A stretch of 24,788 nucleotides of DNA, taken from an uncultured Gardnerella sp. (GTDB lineage: Bacteria; Actinomycetota; Actinomycetes; Actinomycetales; Bifidobacteriaceae). Under the pieces are notes generated by a model. It did not search any database. It had not been told where the DNA came from and worked only from the letters and a program-made list of their open reading frames with translations. Position 1 is the first letter of the stretch. Every line of letters begins with the position of its first letter. The position numbers and the translations under genes were made by a program. The stretch is taken from assembly GCA_947254595.1 (NCBI GenBank), contig CAMYED010000010.1, positions 1 to 24,788 on the forward strand, in the 5' to 3' direction. Of this stretch, positions 7,675-16,076 are shown piece after piece.

Positions 7675-10659
7675 ATGAACGACAACGATCAACAGTATGC
7701 AACAGCTGACAATAAAGCTACTATTGCTGAGCCAGCTTTTCGTTACAACGCGCAGCTCGCACAAGATATTGAGCAGCGCTGGCAAAAAACCTGGGATGAA
7801 CAAGGCACTTTTTGGGCCGCTAATGTTAAAGGCGATTTGAAGGATGGAGAAGGAAAGCTTGCAGAAGGCCGCCCTTCGTTCTTTGCAATGGACATGTTCC
7901 CATACCCTTCCGGAAAAGGCCTGCACGTTGGACACCCTCTTGGATACTTGGCAACAGATGTTGTAAGCCGCTACCATCGCATGAAAGGCGAAAACGTTCT
8001 TCACGCAATGGGCTACGACGCTTTTGGTTTGCCTGCAGAACAGTACGCTGTGCAAACAGGTCAGCATCCACGCATTACTACCGAAGCAAATATTGCAAAC
8101 ATGCGCAGGCAGTTGCATCGCATGGGCTTAAGCTTTGACGATCGTCGTTCGTTCGCAACAATTGACACGAATTACGTGCGTTGGACGCAGTGGATTTTCT
8201 CCAAGCTTTACGACGCATGGTACAACCCTGATTTTGTTCGCAAAGACGGTGGCAAAGGTTCTGCTCGACCAATTGCAGAACTTGTTGACGAGTTTAAGAG
8301 CGGAAAGCGCGAAATTCCTGGTTTTGCCGGCAAAAAGTGGGAAGAACTCAACAAAGTAGAGCAAGCAGACGTATTAAACGACTTCCGTATTGCCTACATT
8401 TCTAAATCTCCTGTAAATTGGTGCCCAGGTTTAGGCACAGTGCTCGCAAACGAGGAAGTTACTGCAGAAGGCAAATCTGAACGCGGAAACTTCCCAGTAT
8501 TCCAGCGCAACCTTCGCCAATGGTCAATGCGAATCACCGCCTACGGACACCGCCTAGTTGAAGACTTGAACACTATTGATTGGCCAGAAAAAGTTAAGCT
8601 TATGCAGCGAAACTGGATTGGCGAATCTCACGGCGCATCCGTACATTTTGAAGTGCCATGCGCAGACGGCGAAACGCGCGATTTGGAAGTGTACACTACT
8701 CGTCCAGACACGCTTTTTGGAACCACTTTTGCGGTTGTTTCCGTAGATCACCCAATTCTTGAGCATGCTCCAGAAGCGTGGGAGGCTAGCGTTCCAGAAA
8801 GTTGGAAAGGCGGCTACGCAAGTCTTAAAGAAGGCTTGGCGGAGTATCAAGCTCAAGCTCGCGCAAAGACGGCTAAAGATCGCACTGAAGACGCAGGCGC
8901 AAAGACCGGCCTGTTTACCGGACTTTACGCAATTAACCCTGTAACCGGAGCAAAACTTCCACTCTTTACTGCAGACTACGTGCTTATGGGCTACGGTACG
9001 GGCGCAATTATGGCAGTTCCAGGCGGAGACCAGCGCGACTACGATTTCGCAAAAGCATTCGGCTTGCCAGTAATCTACACGGTTGAGCCTTTGCCTGATT
9101 TCGACGAAAAGTTGGCAGACTACGAAGGAAACGCTCCTTTCGTTTCACACGACGGAATTGTTATTAACTCAGCCGTAGAGCATACTCATAAGCTTGGTGA
9201 CGCCTTATCTATTAACGGTTTGCGCGTTGACGAAGCAATTAAAAAAGTCACTACTTGGCTTGAAGCAGCAGGCGTTGGCAAAGGTAGAGTTTCCTACAGG
9301 CTCCGCGACTGGCTGTTCTCTAGGCAGCGCTACTGGGGTGAACCATTCCCAATCGTTTATGATGAGGACGGAGTCGCTCACTTAGTTCCAGACTCTGAGC
9401 TTCCAATTGCATTGCCTGACGTTCCAGACTACCAGCCAAAAACTTACGCACCAGACGACGCAAATTCCGAACCGGAAGCGCCGCTAAGCCGAAACGAAGA
9501 CTGGGTTAAAGTTCAGCTCGACCTCGGCGATGGTGTAAAAACCTACTACCGCGACACCAACACAATGCCAAACTGGGCTGGTTCCTGCTGGTACTACATG
9601 CGCTACCTTGATCCAAATGACGCTGAAAATATGGTAGATACCGACGAATACGACTACTGGATGGGCACAAACCGTCCAGGCAAAGAGCACGTTTCCGGCG
9701 GCGTTGACCTTTACGTCGGTGGCGTAGAGCACGCAGTTTTGCACTTGCTGTACTCGCGCTTCTGGCATAAAGCATTGTACGACTTGGGTTACGTGGATTC
9801 TGCAGAACCATTCCACCGTCTGTTCAACCAGGGCATGATTCAGGCTTACGCTTACACGGATGAGCGCGGACAGTACGTTCCAGCCGACGAAGTTGAAGAA
9901 GACGCTTCAAATGGCGCTGGAGAGCCAACATTTACGTGGCATGGAGAGCCTGTGAACCGCGAGTTCGGCAAAATGGGCAAGAGCTTAAAGAATATTGTGA
10001 CCCCAGACTACATGTATGAAAACTACGGTGCAGACACGTTCCGTCTGTACGAAATGAGCATGGGTCCACTTTCTGAATCCCGCCCGTGGAACACGCGCAA
10101 CGTTGTTGGCGGCATGCGCTTCCTGCAGAGATTGTGGCGAAACGTAGTAAACGAAGAAACCGGCGCTTGTGTAGTAACCGACGATGCACTCGACGAAAAG
10201 ACGCTAAAGCTTCTCAACAACACAATTGCGGAAGTGACCGTAGAAATGGAAGCAATGCGACCAAACACCGCAATTGCTAAGCTGATTGTTCTAAACAACC
10301 ACTTAACTTCACTACCTCATGTTCCACGAGCAGCTGTTGAGCCGCTGGTACTTATGCTATCTCCAATTGCTCCTCATATTTGCGAAGAAATGTGGAGCAA
10401 GCTTGGGCACACTAAGTCGATTGCTCACGCAGACTGGCCTGTTGCGGATTCTCGCTACGTTGGCGCAGACACTGTAACCGCTGTTGTTCAGATTAAGGGC
10501 AAGGTTCGCGCAAAGCTCGAAGTTGACCCGAATATTGAGGCTTCGGAGCTTGAAAAGCTCGCTTTGGAAGCTGTAGCAGATCGCTTGGGTGGAAAAGCTC
10601 CTCGCAAGGTGATTGTTAAGCCACCAAAGATTGTGTCTATTGTGCCTGACGAGAGGTAA
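7675..10659 (+). CDS. leuS: Leucyl-tRNA synthetase
   Basis: The 994-residue enzyme charges tRNA-Leu with leucine in the cytoplasm. It is a class I synthetase with PYPSG followed by the HIGH-type motif HVGH (84-87), the CP1 editing domain with TTRPDTLFG and GYGTGAIMAVPGGDQRD, the DWLFSRQRYWGEPFP segment, and the KMSKS-type loop KMGKS (766-770). The KMGKS form is, to my knowledge, usual in actinobacterial LeuRS, so it is not a defect. The C-terminal anticodon-binding and tRNA-contact domains are complete. It is longer than the E. coli enzyme (860 residues), as is common in this phylum. The ATG start is almost certainly translated from a leaderless message. Codon use favours CCA, GCA, TAC and AAC more than its neighbours, consistent with high expression. 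A strong terminator follows. Confidence 0.98.
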   Translation: MNDNDQQYATADNKATIAEPAFRYNAQLAQDIEQRWQKTWDEQGTFWAANVKGDLKDGEGKLAEGRPSFFAMDMFPYPSGKGLHVGHPLGYLATDVVSRYHRMKGENVLHAMGYDAFGLPAEQYAVQTGQHPRITTEANIANMRRQLHRMGLSFDDRRSFATIDTNYVRWTQWIFSKLYDAWYNPDFVRKDGGKGSARPIAELVDEFKSGKREIPGFAGKKWEELNKVEQADVLNDFRIAYISKSPVNWCPGLGTVLANEEVTAEGKSERGNFPVFQRNLRQWSMRITAYGHRLVEDLNTIDWPEKVKLMQRNWIGESHGASVHFEVPCADGETRDLEVYTTRPDTLFGTTFAVVSVDHPILEHAPEAWEASVPESWKGGYASLKEGLAEYQAQARAKTAKDRTEDAGAKTGLFTGLYAINPVTGAKLPLFTADYVLMGYGTGAIMAVPGGDQRDYDFAKAFGLPVIYTVEPLPDFDEKLADYEGNAPFVSHDGIVINSAVEHTHKLGDALSINGLRVDEAIKKVTTWLEAAGVGKGRVSYRLRDWLFSRQRYWGEPFPIVYDEDGVAHLVPDSELPIALPDVPDYQPKTYAPDDANSEPEAPLSRNEDWVKVQLDLGDGVKTYYRDTNTMPNWAGSCWYYMRYLDPNDAENMVDTDEYDYWMGTNRPGKEHVSGGVDLYVGGVEHAVLHLLYSRFWHKALYDLGYVDSAEPFHRLFNQGMIQAYAYTDERGQYVPADEVEEDASNGAGEPTFTWHGEPVNREFGKMGKSLKNIVTPDYMYENYGADTFRLYEMSMGPLSESRPWNTRNVVGGMRFLQRLWRNVVNEETGACVVTDDALDEKTLKLLNNTIAEVTVEMEAMRPNTAIAKLIVLNNHLTSLPHVPRAAVEPLVLMLSPIAPHICEEMWSKLGHTKSIAHADWPVADSRYVGADTVTAVVQIKGKVRAKLEVDPNIEASELEKLALEAVADRLGGKAPRKVIVKPPKIVSIVPDER

Positions 10660-10660
10660 A

Positions 10661-10690
10661 ATTCGGCTTAATTAAATTCGGCTTAATTAA
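10661..10690. repeat. Exact 15-bp tandem duplication before the leuS terminator
   Basis: The sequence attcggcttaattaa occurs twice back to back at 10661-10675 and 10676-10690, between the leuS stop codon and the terminator stem. Its identity suggests a recent slippage duplication. Confidence 0.95.
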
Positions 10691-10734
10691 TGCTGTAAAG
10701 CGCGATTCTTCGTGCTTTACAGCATTTTTTTTTT
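10689..10734 (+). terminator. Intrinsic terminator of leuS
   Basis: A 13-bp perfect stem (AATGCTGTAAAGC at 10689-10701 with its complement at 10714-10726), with up to three further pairs inside including one G-T wobble, is followed by a run of T (10725-10734). This is a strong stop for leuS and separates it from the com genes. Confidence 0.93.
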
Positions 10735-10830
10735 CGGTGTTAAAGGTTTTAACCACAGGGGATGTTTTTTGTTGCGAAGTATTAGAAGTTACCCAATAGT
10801 TAAGTTAAGAACTTTGAATTTGGGGGAATT

Positions 10831-11619
10831 ATGCAATACTACGGGCAAGATTATGACGCAACTAAGCCTAAAATCGACTTACCAAGACGACGAATCGCCT
10901 CTACTTTAGCGGAATTTTCTAGCGACGCTTTTAGTGAAAGTGCTGGCGAAAATAGTTTTAACGATTTTGACTCGTCGCTTAAAGTAGGCGAATCTTCTCC
11001 TCGATTTCATATAAAACCTGCGCATATTTTAGCGTTAATATTGTTTCTAGTAGCCGCATTGTGCGCAAGTCTTACAATGTTTATTTCGCAGTCTTTAACG
11101 TATAATAGCTTGCGAAACGAGCAATCTGAAAGCCTGCGTATTTCAAAAAATAATTCAAAAAATAATTCAAAAAATAATTCAAAAAATAGTGAGGATTCTT
11201 TCGATAAGTCAGAGGAAAGTGATTCTAATGGGAATGCTGGACACACTAATGAACATAATACTGCAAGTAGTAATGACAATAGCGAAACTGGCAGTGAAAA
11301 TAGCGGTGATAGTAGTGAAGAAAACAATAATGCTACTAAAGAAAATTATCATGGAAATAGTGAGAAAACTTCAGCAGTAAACAAACCTGCTAGAAACAAT
11401 GCTGTTCCTGCGCAAAGCAGTAGAAGTGGCATAAATCTAAATACCGCAACAGCTAATCAGCTGCAAACATTAAAAGGAATTGGTCCAAAAACAGCTGCGC
11501 GTATTATTGCTCACAGAAAAAGAATAGGGCATTTTAGTAGTTTAGAAGATTTGCTGCAAATTAAAGGAATCGGCCCCAAAACTTTGAACAAATTCCGCGG
11601 AAATGTTTACGTAGGCTAG
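10831..11619 (+). CDS. comEA: ComEA-like DNA-binding competence protein
   Basis: The 262-residue product has a cytoplasmic start (1-64), one transmembrane helix (65-87), a Ser/Asn/Glu-rich linker (91-200), and a C-terminal double helix-hairpin-helix domain (201-262). In that domain the hairpins GIGPKTA and GIGPKTL bind the DNA backbone without sequence preference. ComEA captures transforming double-stranded DNA outside the membrane and hands it to ComEC, the next gene, five bases downstream. Many actinobacterial ComEA proteins carry an SLBB domain between helix and HhH; none is recognisable here and a disordered-looking linker takes its place. A 12-bp repeat encodes part of that linker. The start ATG 10831 follows GGGGG at four bases. 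Whether the organism is naturally transformable cannot be told from this pair alone. Confidence 0.9.
   Translation: MQYYGQDYDATKPKIDLPRRRIASTLAEFSSDAFSESAGENSFNDFDSSLKVGESSPRFHIKPAHILALILFLVAALCASLTMFISQSLTYNSLRNEQSESLRISKNNSKNNSKNNSKNSEDSFDKSEESDSNGNAGHTNEHNTASSNDNSETGSENSGDSSEENNNATKENYHGNSEKTSAVNKPARNNAVPAQSSRSGINLNTATANQLQTLKGIGPKTAARIIAHRKRIGHFSSLEDLLQIKGIGPKTLNKFRGNVYVG
11143..11190 (+). repeat. 12-bp tandem repeat in comEA linker
   Basis: Four consecutive units of tcaaaaaataat (the last ending agt) encode a repeated S-K-N-N in the linker of ComEA. Each also contains a run of six A, a slippage-prone tract within coding sequence; single-base slippage would cut off the DNA-binding domain. 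Confidence 0.95.
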
Positions 11620-11624
11620 GTTTT

Positions 11625-13376
11625 ATGAAAAACGTAAGTCGGCGTAACGCAAAACAAAACATTCTAGCTGAACGTTTTGCAAGAAAAAATGTTTCCGGAA
11701 GTCGCGATTTTAGAATGGTTATGATTGCTGGCGGATACTGGGCAGGATGCTTATTAGGCAGATTTTTATGCAAAATGCAACTAATTTACGGAGTGACGGT
11801 TGTTGTAATCGGCTTCATAGTTGCGTTAATTGCACTATTTTGCGTGCAGTATAAAAATGTTTCTTGGGGAAGAACAATCTCGTTAATAGCATACGTTTCT
11901 TTAGTCGCGTGCATGGCGTCGTATTTTAGCCAATGCGTGCTGTACCAAGATGTTATTATGCGAGAAATTCAGGCAGGAAACGCTACGCAACTTACGTATT
12001 CAAAAAATTATGAGACTAAGCGTAATTATTACAAATCGGATCATGATGCTGAATTTACTTTAGTAACTCCTCTTAGAGCGTCTCAAAGTTTTAATGGAGA
12101 CTGCCAGGCTACTGTTAGAGTTCACAATTTTGATGGGCAAAAAAGTAACGTTACAACGCGATTTTACGCGTATAATCCGCTGTGTAATAAGCTCAGCTAT
12201 GGTATGCGCGTGAACGTTCCTGTTAGTGTGAGCGCGTCGAGATATGACAATACTAGGCCGGAATTGCATGTAGAAAAGTTGCAGCAAAATGCGCGGGTTG
12301 CGCGGGTTGTTAAGAGAGCTGACTTTTGGCATAGAAGCGTAAGTGGGCTTTGGAAGTCGTTTTATGAAGTTACGAATCAGCTTGACGCTCAAGGCAGAAT
12401 GTTGGTTCCAGGAGTAACTATTGGAATGTTGGGGCAGGAGTATGTTCCAACAGAAGCAACAAATTCGCTAAATACAATTGACGCAACTTATGCGAATATG
12501 ACTCGTCAGCATTTTCAGCATGCTGGAATTATGCACGTAATGGCCGTTTCGGGCGGGCATTTTCTGCTACTTAGCATGATTATTTACCGTTGTTGCGCGT
12601 ATTTGCTTTTACCGCGTTGGGTTACTTCTTCAATACAAATTGTGCTGCAAATTGCTTTAGCTGCAATAGTTTACCCTTCAGCGTCTGTTCTTCGAGCGCT
12701 AATAATGGGAATAATATCAGCAATTGCGTTTTGCTTAAAAAGACCATACCAGTCTGCAAGCGCGCTAAGTTGGACTGTTATTGGAGTGTTACTAGTAAAC
12801 CCTTCGTACGCTTGGGATTATGCGTTTTCTCTTTCCGTGGCTGCAACTTTGGGAATTGTGATTATGGGTGTGCCATTGTCGAAAATATTGTTGAGGTATA
12901 TGCCGTCGTTTATTGCTTCTGCGATTTCTATTACTTTTTCTGCGCAATTCTGGACCATGCCCGTGCAAATTCTTATGCAACCGGAAGTTTCTTTTATGTC
13001 AATTCCTGCAAACGTAATTGCTGCTCCACTTATGGAATGGTCAACAGTGTGCGGCTTAATTTCGCTTATTTCTGCAGGTTTTTGTAGCGCATTGTCGCTT
13101 ACGTTTGCGCAACTTTCCGCAATTGGTACCGGATTTATGGAAAAGTGCGCGTGTTACTGTGATGAGATTTCTTTCGGCGTGTTTCCGTGGATGAAAGGTA
13201 CGGCCGGAGCGTGTTTGATGGCGTTTGTTGAGTTGATAATATTTGCTATTTTTATGCTTTCGTACCGGTCTTTGTACAAACGCAACAGCATTCAACGCAT
13301 GAGCATAATTGGCCAATTGTTCAGTTCGTCTTTCAAACGAATGTTAAGCGACGCTGAGCAAATATTTGAGGAATAA
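11625..13376 (+). CDS. comEC: ComEC/Rec2-family DNA uptake channel
   Basis: This is a 583-residue polytopic membrane protein. Two or three N-terminal helices (about 30-110) precede an extracellular domain (about 115-300) like DUF4131. Then comes the competence domain with the family motif HVMAVSGGH (304-312) and many helices to about residue 560. ComEC forms the channel that passes one strand of incoming DNA into the cytoplasm. The usual long forms have a C-terminal metallo-beta-lactamase-like nuclease domain; here the protein ends in a short basic tail with no HxHxDH motif, so that domain is absent. The gene starts five bases after comEA and is probably co-translated with it. Its stop overlaps the first copy of an 11-bp tandem duplication. 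Confidence 0.92.
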   Translation: MKNVSRRNAKQNILAERFARKNVSGSRDFRMVMIAGGYWAGCLLGRFLCKMQLIYGVTVVVIGFIVALIALFCVQYKNVSWGRTISLIAYVSLVACMASYFSQCVLYQDVIMREIQAGNATQLTYSKNYETKRNYYKSDHDAEFTLVTPLRASQSFNGDCQATVRVHNFDGQKSNVTTRFYAYNPLCNKLSYGMRVNVPVSVSASRYDNTRPELHVEKLQQNARVARVVKRADFWHRSVSGLWKSFYEVTNQLDAQGRMLVPGVTIGMLGQEYVPTEATNSLNTIDATYANMTRQHFQHAGIMHVMAVSGGHFLLLSMIIYRCCAYLLLPRWVTSSIQIVLQIALAAIVYPSASVLRALIMGIISAIAFCLKRPYQSASALSWTVIGVLLVNPSYAWDYAFSLSVAATLGIVIMGVPLSKILLRYMPSFIASAISITFSAQFWTMPVQILMQPEVSFMSIPANVIAAPLMEWSTVCGLISLISAGFCSALSLTFAQLSAIGTGFMEKCACYCDEISFGVFPWMKGTAGACLMAFVELIIFAIFMLSYRSLYKRNSIQRMSIIGQLFSSSFKRMLSDAEQIFEE

Positions 13377-13388
13377 TTGAGGAATAAT
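13367..13388. repeat. 11-bp tandem duplication at the end of comEC
   Basis: The sequence tgaggaataat is repeated exactly at 13367-13377 and 13378-13388. The first copy contains the comEC stop codon (13374-13376), so the duplication sits across the end of the coding region. Confidence 0.93.
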
Positions 13389-13452
13389 TAACGCTCACGC
13401 ATATTCGAGAGGAATATTATTATGTTAAGAGTTGGTTGGTTTAAGGAGCATA

Positions 13453-14451
13453 ATGGCAGCAGGTAAAAAGCGCGCGGAACGCATAATTCCGGTAACTCTT
13501 GTAGTTGGCGGGGACGCGTACTTAAATGAGCTTAATGCTCGAAGCGTGCGTGAAAAAATACAAAAAAGTGCTCCGGATGCTGAGATTATTGAGATTGACG
13601 CGGCTACTGCGGATAAGTACTCGTTTGACGAAGCTGTTGGTCCTTCGCTTTTTGGTGACGGAACGATTGTTATTATTGACGATTTGCAAAATGCGGACGA
13701 GTCTTTAGTAGAAGCGATCGAAAACTTCTGCCGGCAGGCGCAGAATGTTGAAAATAATTTTGACGAATTTTCTGCAACTTGGGTTATTGCGCGTCACGAA
13801 GGTGGCGTTAAAGGAAAATCTATTATTACGCGTCTTACAAAAGCTGGTGCAAACACTATAACTGTGCCTGATCTTAAAAAAGACGATGCCAAGCTAAATT
13901 TTGTTATGAGCATATTTGAGCGTCGAAACAGAAGCGTTGAGCCGCAGGCTGCGCAACGACTTGTAGCAGTTTTAGGCGCTAAAACAGGCGAACTTGCAGC
14001 ATTGTGTTCACAATTATGCTTTGACTATGACGATAATCCTATAACTCTCGATATTGTTGACCGCTACCTTATTGCAGATCCGCAAGTAACCGGCTTTTTT
14101 GTTGCAGATAAAGCTGTTGCAGGTCATGCCGGCTCTGCCGTACTTGCTGCAAGAACTGCGATTTCGCAAGGAGTTGACGCTATAGCGTTAATTGGAGCTT
14201 TGGACGCAAAAGTGCGTTGTATTGCGCTCGCAATGTCAGTGCGTAACGGCACGATTTCTGCTGCGGAAGCAAAAGTGAACCCGTGGGCGCTTAAAATGGC
14301 AATGCGTCAGCTTGCAGGTTGGAATAGTGCAGGAGTTTCTAAATGTTTGCAGTCTTTAGCTTGGGCGGATGAGCAGTGCAAAGGTGGAACAAGTGATGCG
14401 AATTATGCGCTTGAAAAATGCATTATGTTAATTGCTTCCCGAGGAAATTAG
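13453..14451 (+). CDS. holA: DNA polymerase III delta subunit
   Basis: The 332-residue product matches the delta clamp-loader subunit: an N-terminal core with TLVVGGDAYLNE near residue 16, a second domain with VPDLKKDDAKLNF, and a helical C-terminal collar. Delta opens the sliding clamp so that the clamp loader can place it on primed DNA. I chose ATG 13453, preceded by AAGGAG at four bases, rather than an upstream TTG at 13432 that has no such site and would add seven residues. Placement directly after comEC is the common arrangement in Gram-positive bacteria. The Walker motif is missing, as expected for delta. Confidence 0.93.
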   Translation: MAAGKKRAERIIPVTLVVGGDAYLNELNARSVREKIQKSAPDAEIIEIDAATADKYSFDEAVGPSLFGDGTIVIIDDLQNADESLVEAIENFCRQAQNVENNFDEFSATWVIARHEGGVKGKSIITRLTKAGANTITVPDLKKDDAKLNFVMSIFERRNRSVEPQAAQRLVAVLGAKTGELAALCSQLCFDYDDNPITLDIVDRYLIADPQVTGFFVADKAVAGHAGSAVLAARTAISQGVDAIALIGALDAKVRCIALAMSVRNGTISAAEAKVNPWALKMAMRQLAGWNSAGVSKCLQSLAWADEQCKGGTSDANYALEKCIMLIASRGN

Positions 14452-14461
14452 AAAGAGCAAA

Positions 14462-14513
14462 AAGTCGTAAATATAAGTCGTAAATATAAGTCGTAAGTGT
14501 AAGTCATAAAGCA
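14462..14513. repeat. 13-bp tandem repeats between holA and tsaE
   Basis: aagtcgtaaatat occurs at 14462-14474 and 14475-14487, then a variant aagtcgtaagtgt at 14488-14500 and a further diverged copy from 14501. The array fills most of the 78-base gap, so any promoter or ribosome site for tsaE must lie within or after it. Confidence 0.92.
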
Positions 14514-14529
14514 GAAAGTGTAATTACAA

Positions 14530-15090
14530 ATGGTATTGGAACAGCAAAAAGTGCGTACTGTGCCTACAGATACAGATATGCGCGAGCTTGGTGCAGCAGT
14601 GGCAAAAGTTGTAAAAGAAGGTGACGTTCTGCTGCTTTCTGGCCCGCTTGGTGCTGGTAAAACAACTTTCGCTCAAGGTTTTGGCGCGGGGCTTTCAATC
14701 AGCGAGCCGATTGTGTCACCAACTTTTACTATTGCGCGTGAATTGCACGGCACTTTTTCAGACGGAAAGCCGGCAACGCTAATTCACGTTGACGCTTACC
14801 GTTTGGGTGGCGAAGATTTTGCTCCGGGGCAGGACACTGTTTCGCGTTTGCTTGATGAGCTTGAATCCTTGGGGCTTGACGAAGCTTTGGAAGAACCAGG
14901 AGACGGAACCGTTGTGCTAATGGAGTGGGGTGAACAAATGGCTGGAGTGCTTGCATCTGAGCGCTTGGAAGTTCATATTGAAAGGCCTGTTGAGCCTTTG
15001 CAAGTAGACGATTTTACTAGCGACGGCGAGCGAATCGTAACTTTGAAAGCTGTTGGTGACGACTGGCTTAAGCGTATTGAAAAATTGTAA
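14530..15090 (+). CDS. tsaE: tRNA t6A modification ATPase TsaE
   Basis: The 186-residue protein has a P-loop GPLGAGKTT (38-46), a switch-like SPTFTIARE, HVDAYRL and LMEWGEQM, the set of motifs that defines TsaE (YjeE). It hydrolyses ATP to recycle the TsaB-TsaD complex that puts threonylcarbamoyl on A37 of tRNAs reading ANN codons. It is longer than the E. coli protein by a C-terminal extension. Its partners tsaB and tsaD lie downstream; tsaC is not in the window. The ATG 14530 has only a weak ribosome site, but the frame and the N-terminus fit the family. Confidence 0.95.
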   Translation: MVLEQQKVRTVPTDTDMRELGAAVAKVVKEGDVLLLSGPLGAGKTTFAQGFGAGLSISEPIVSPTFTIARELHGTFSDGKPATLIHVDAYRLGGEDFAPGQDTVSRLLDELESLGLDEALEEPGDGTVVLMEWGEQMAGVLASERLEVHIERPVEPLQVDDFTSDGERIVTLKAVGDDWLKRIEKL

Positions 15091-15118
15091 TCAACTGTAA
15101 ATAGCGCAATAAATAGGC

Positions 15119-15165
15119 AACAAATAATTCAGCAAATAACGCAGCAAATAACGCAGCAAATACGC
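15119..15165. repeat. 12-bp tandem repeats between tsaE and tsaB
   Basis: agcaaataacgc occurs exactly at 15131-15142 and 15143-15154, flanked by diverged copies at 15119-15130 (ending aattc) and 15155-15165. The array is non-coding and occupies the middle of a 127-base gap. Confidence 0.9.
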
Positions 15166-15217
15166 AAGTTGTGGTAAGCGAGTAAGCTGATTGGGTACGT
15201 TTTGTTAAGGAATGAAC

Positions 15218-16051
15218 ATGAGTAATACGCTGATTATTGACACTTCATTTGGCTCTACTGTTGGAATTGTTGGCTACGAGCCGATTGTTGAAACTGACTC
15301 GCGCACGCATGTTGAGCGTTTGCAAGTAAATATTGCGAAAGTCGTGGAAAATGCGGGGCTTAAAGCTTCGGATATTAATCGCGTTGTTGTGGGCGTAGGC
15401 CCTGCTCCTTTTACGGGACTTCGCGCAGGATTAGTTGCGGCAAAAGCAATCGCTTTCGCCAACAATGCGGAAATTTTAGGATGTGATAGTCTTCTTCCTC
15501 AAAGTTTGATGATGCGTTCCGGCGCGTTCGAAGAAGCGCTTAAAAATGGCGATATTTGCAAGGACTTGCTGTTAAAACTTCCTTCTGATTCTGCTGATTC
15601 TTCAGAAAATTCTAATATTCGTCACTACGTGCTTTCGCTAAACGACGCTCGTCGTCGCCAAGTGTACATGTGTTTGTACGACGATGAAGGAAATGCGCTA
15701 ATCGATATGGATATTGACTATCCGCAAAATGTTTCCGCGCGCGTAAACGAATATTTAGCTAGCGTAAATGGCGAAAATTATTGCGTGGACGTGCTTGGTC
15801 ATGGTGCTAAAAAATACGTTGAAGATTGGCAAAATATTGCTCACGTTGGTGTTATTGCTGAAGTTTCTGCACTTGACTTGAACATTCGCGGTTTGCAGAT
15901 TTTCGAACAGTGCTCTTTGGAATGTGTAAATAAAGATGAGCGCGTAAAAGCTGTTGAACCGCTTTATTTGCGCCGACCGGATGTTTCTGTTCCAAACCCG
16001 CTAAAGCATGTGCTTGGCTCTGGGGCTGCAACTAAATCCAAAGAAAAGTAG
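15218..16051 (+). CDS. tsaB: tRNA t6A modification protein TsaB
   Basis: The 277-residue product opens with LIIDTSF, the ASKHA-fold first strand, and has GVGPAPFTGLRAGL (about 59-72), the diagnostic TsaB segment. TsaB is the non-catalytic partner that dimerises with TsaD in the t6A complex. The C-terminal region ends with PLYLRRPDV, a usual feature. I chose ATG 15218 over ATG 15212 because TAAGG (15206-15210) is seven bases from the former and one from the latter. It is followed 25 bases later by rimI. Confidence 0.93.
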   Translation: MSNTLIIDTSFGSTVGIVGYEPIVETDSRTHVERLQVNIAKVVENAGLKASDINRVVVGVGPAPFTGLRAGLVAAKAIAFANNAEILGCDSLLPQSLMMRSGAFEEALKNGDICKDLLLKLPSDSADSSENSNIRHYVLSLNDARRRQVYMCLYDDEGNALIDMDIDYPQNVSARVNEYLASVNGENYCVDVLGHGAKKYVEDWQNIAHVGVIAEVSALDLNIRGLQIFEQCSLECVNKDERVKAVEPLYLRRPDVSVPNPLKHVLGSGAATKSKEK

Positions 16052-16076
16052 AAGCGTTTTAACGATTTGAGTAATT

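Noticed and set aside
9997..10003. Possible frame disruption in leuS near the KMGKS loop
   Set aside because: The frame is continuous through the loop, and KMGKS is the usual actinobacterial form of KMSKS in LeuRS.
12590..13087. 165-codon open frame in a second plus-strand frame inside comEC
   Set aside because: The product is rich in Cys, Phe and Asn with no domain logic, has no ribosome site, and lies wholly within the comEC membrane domain.
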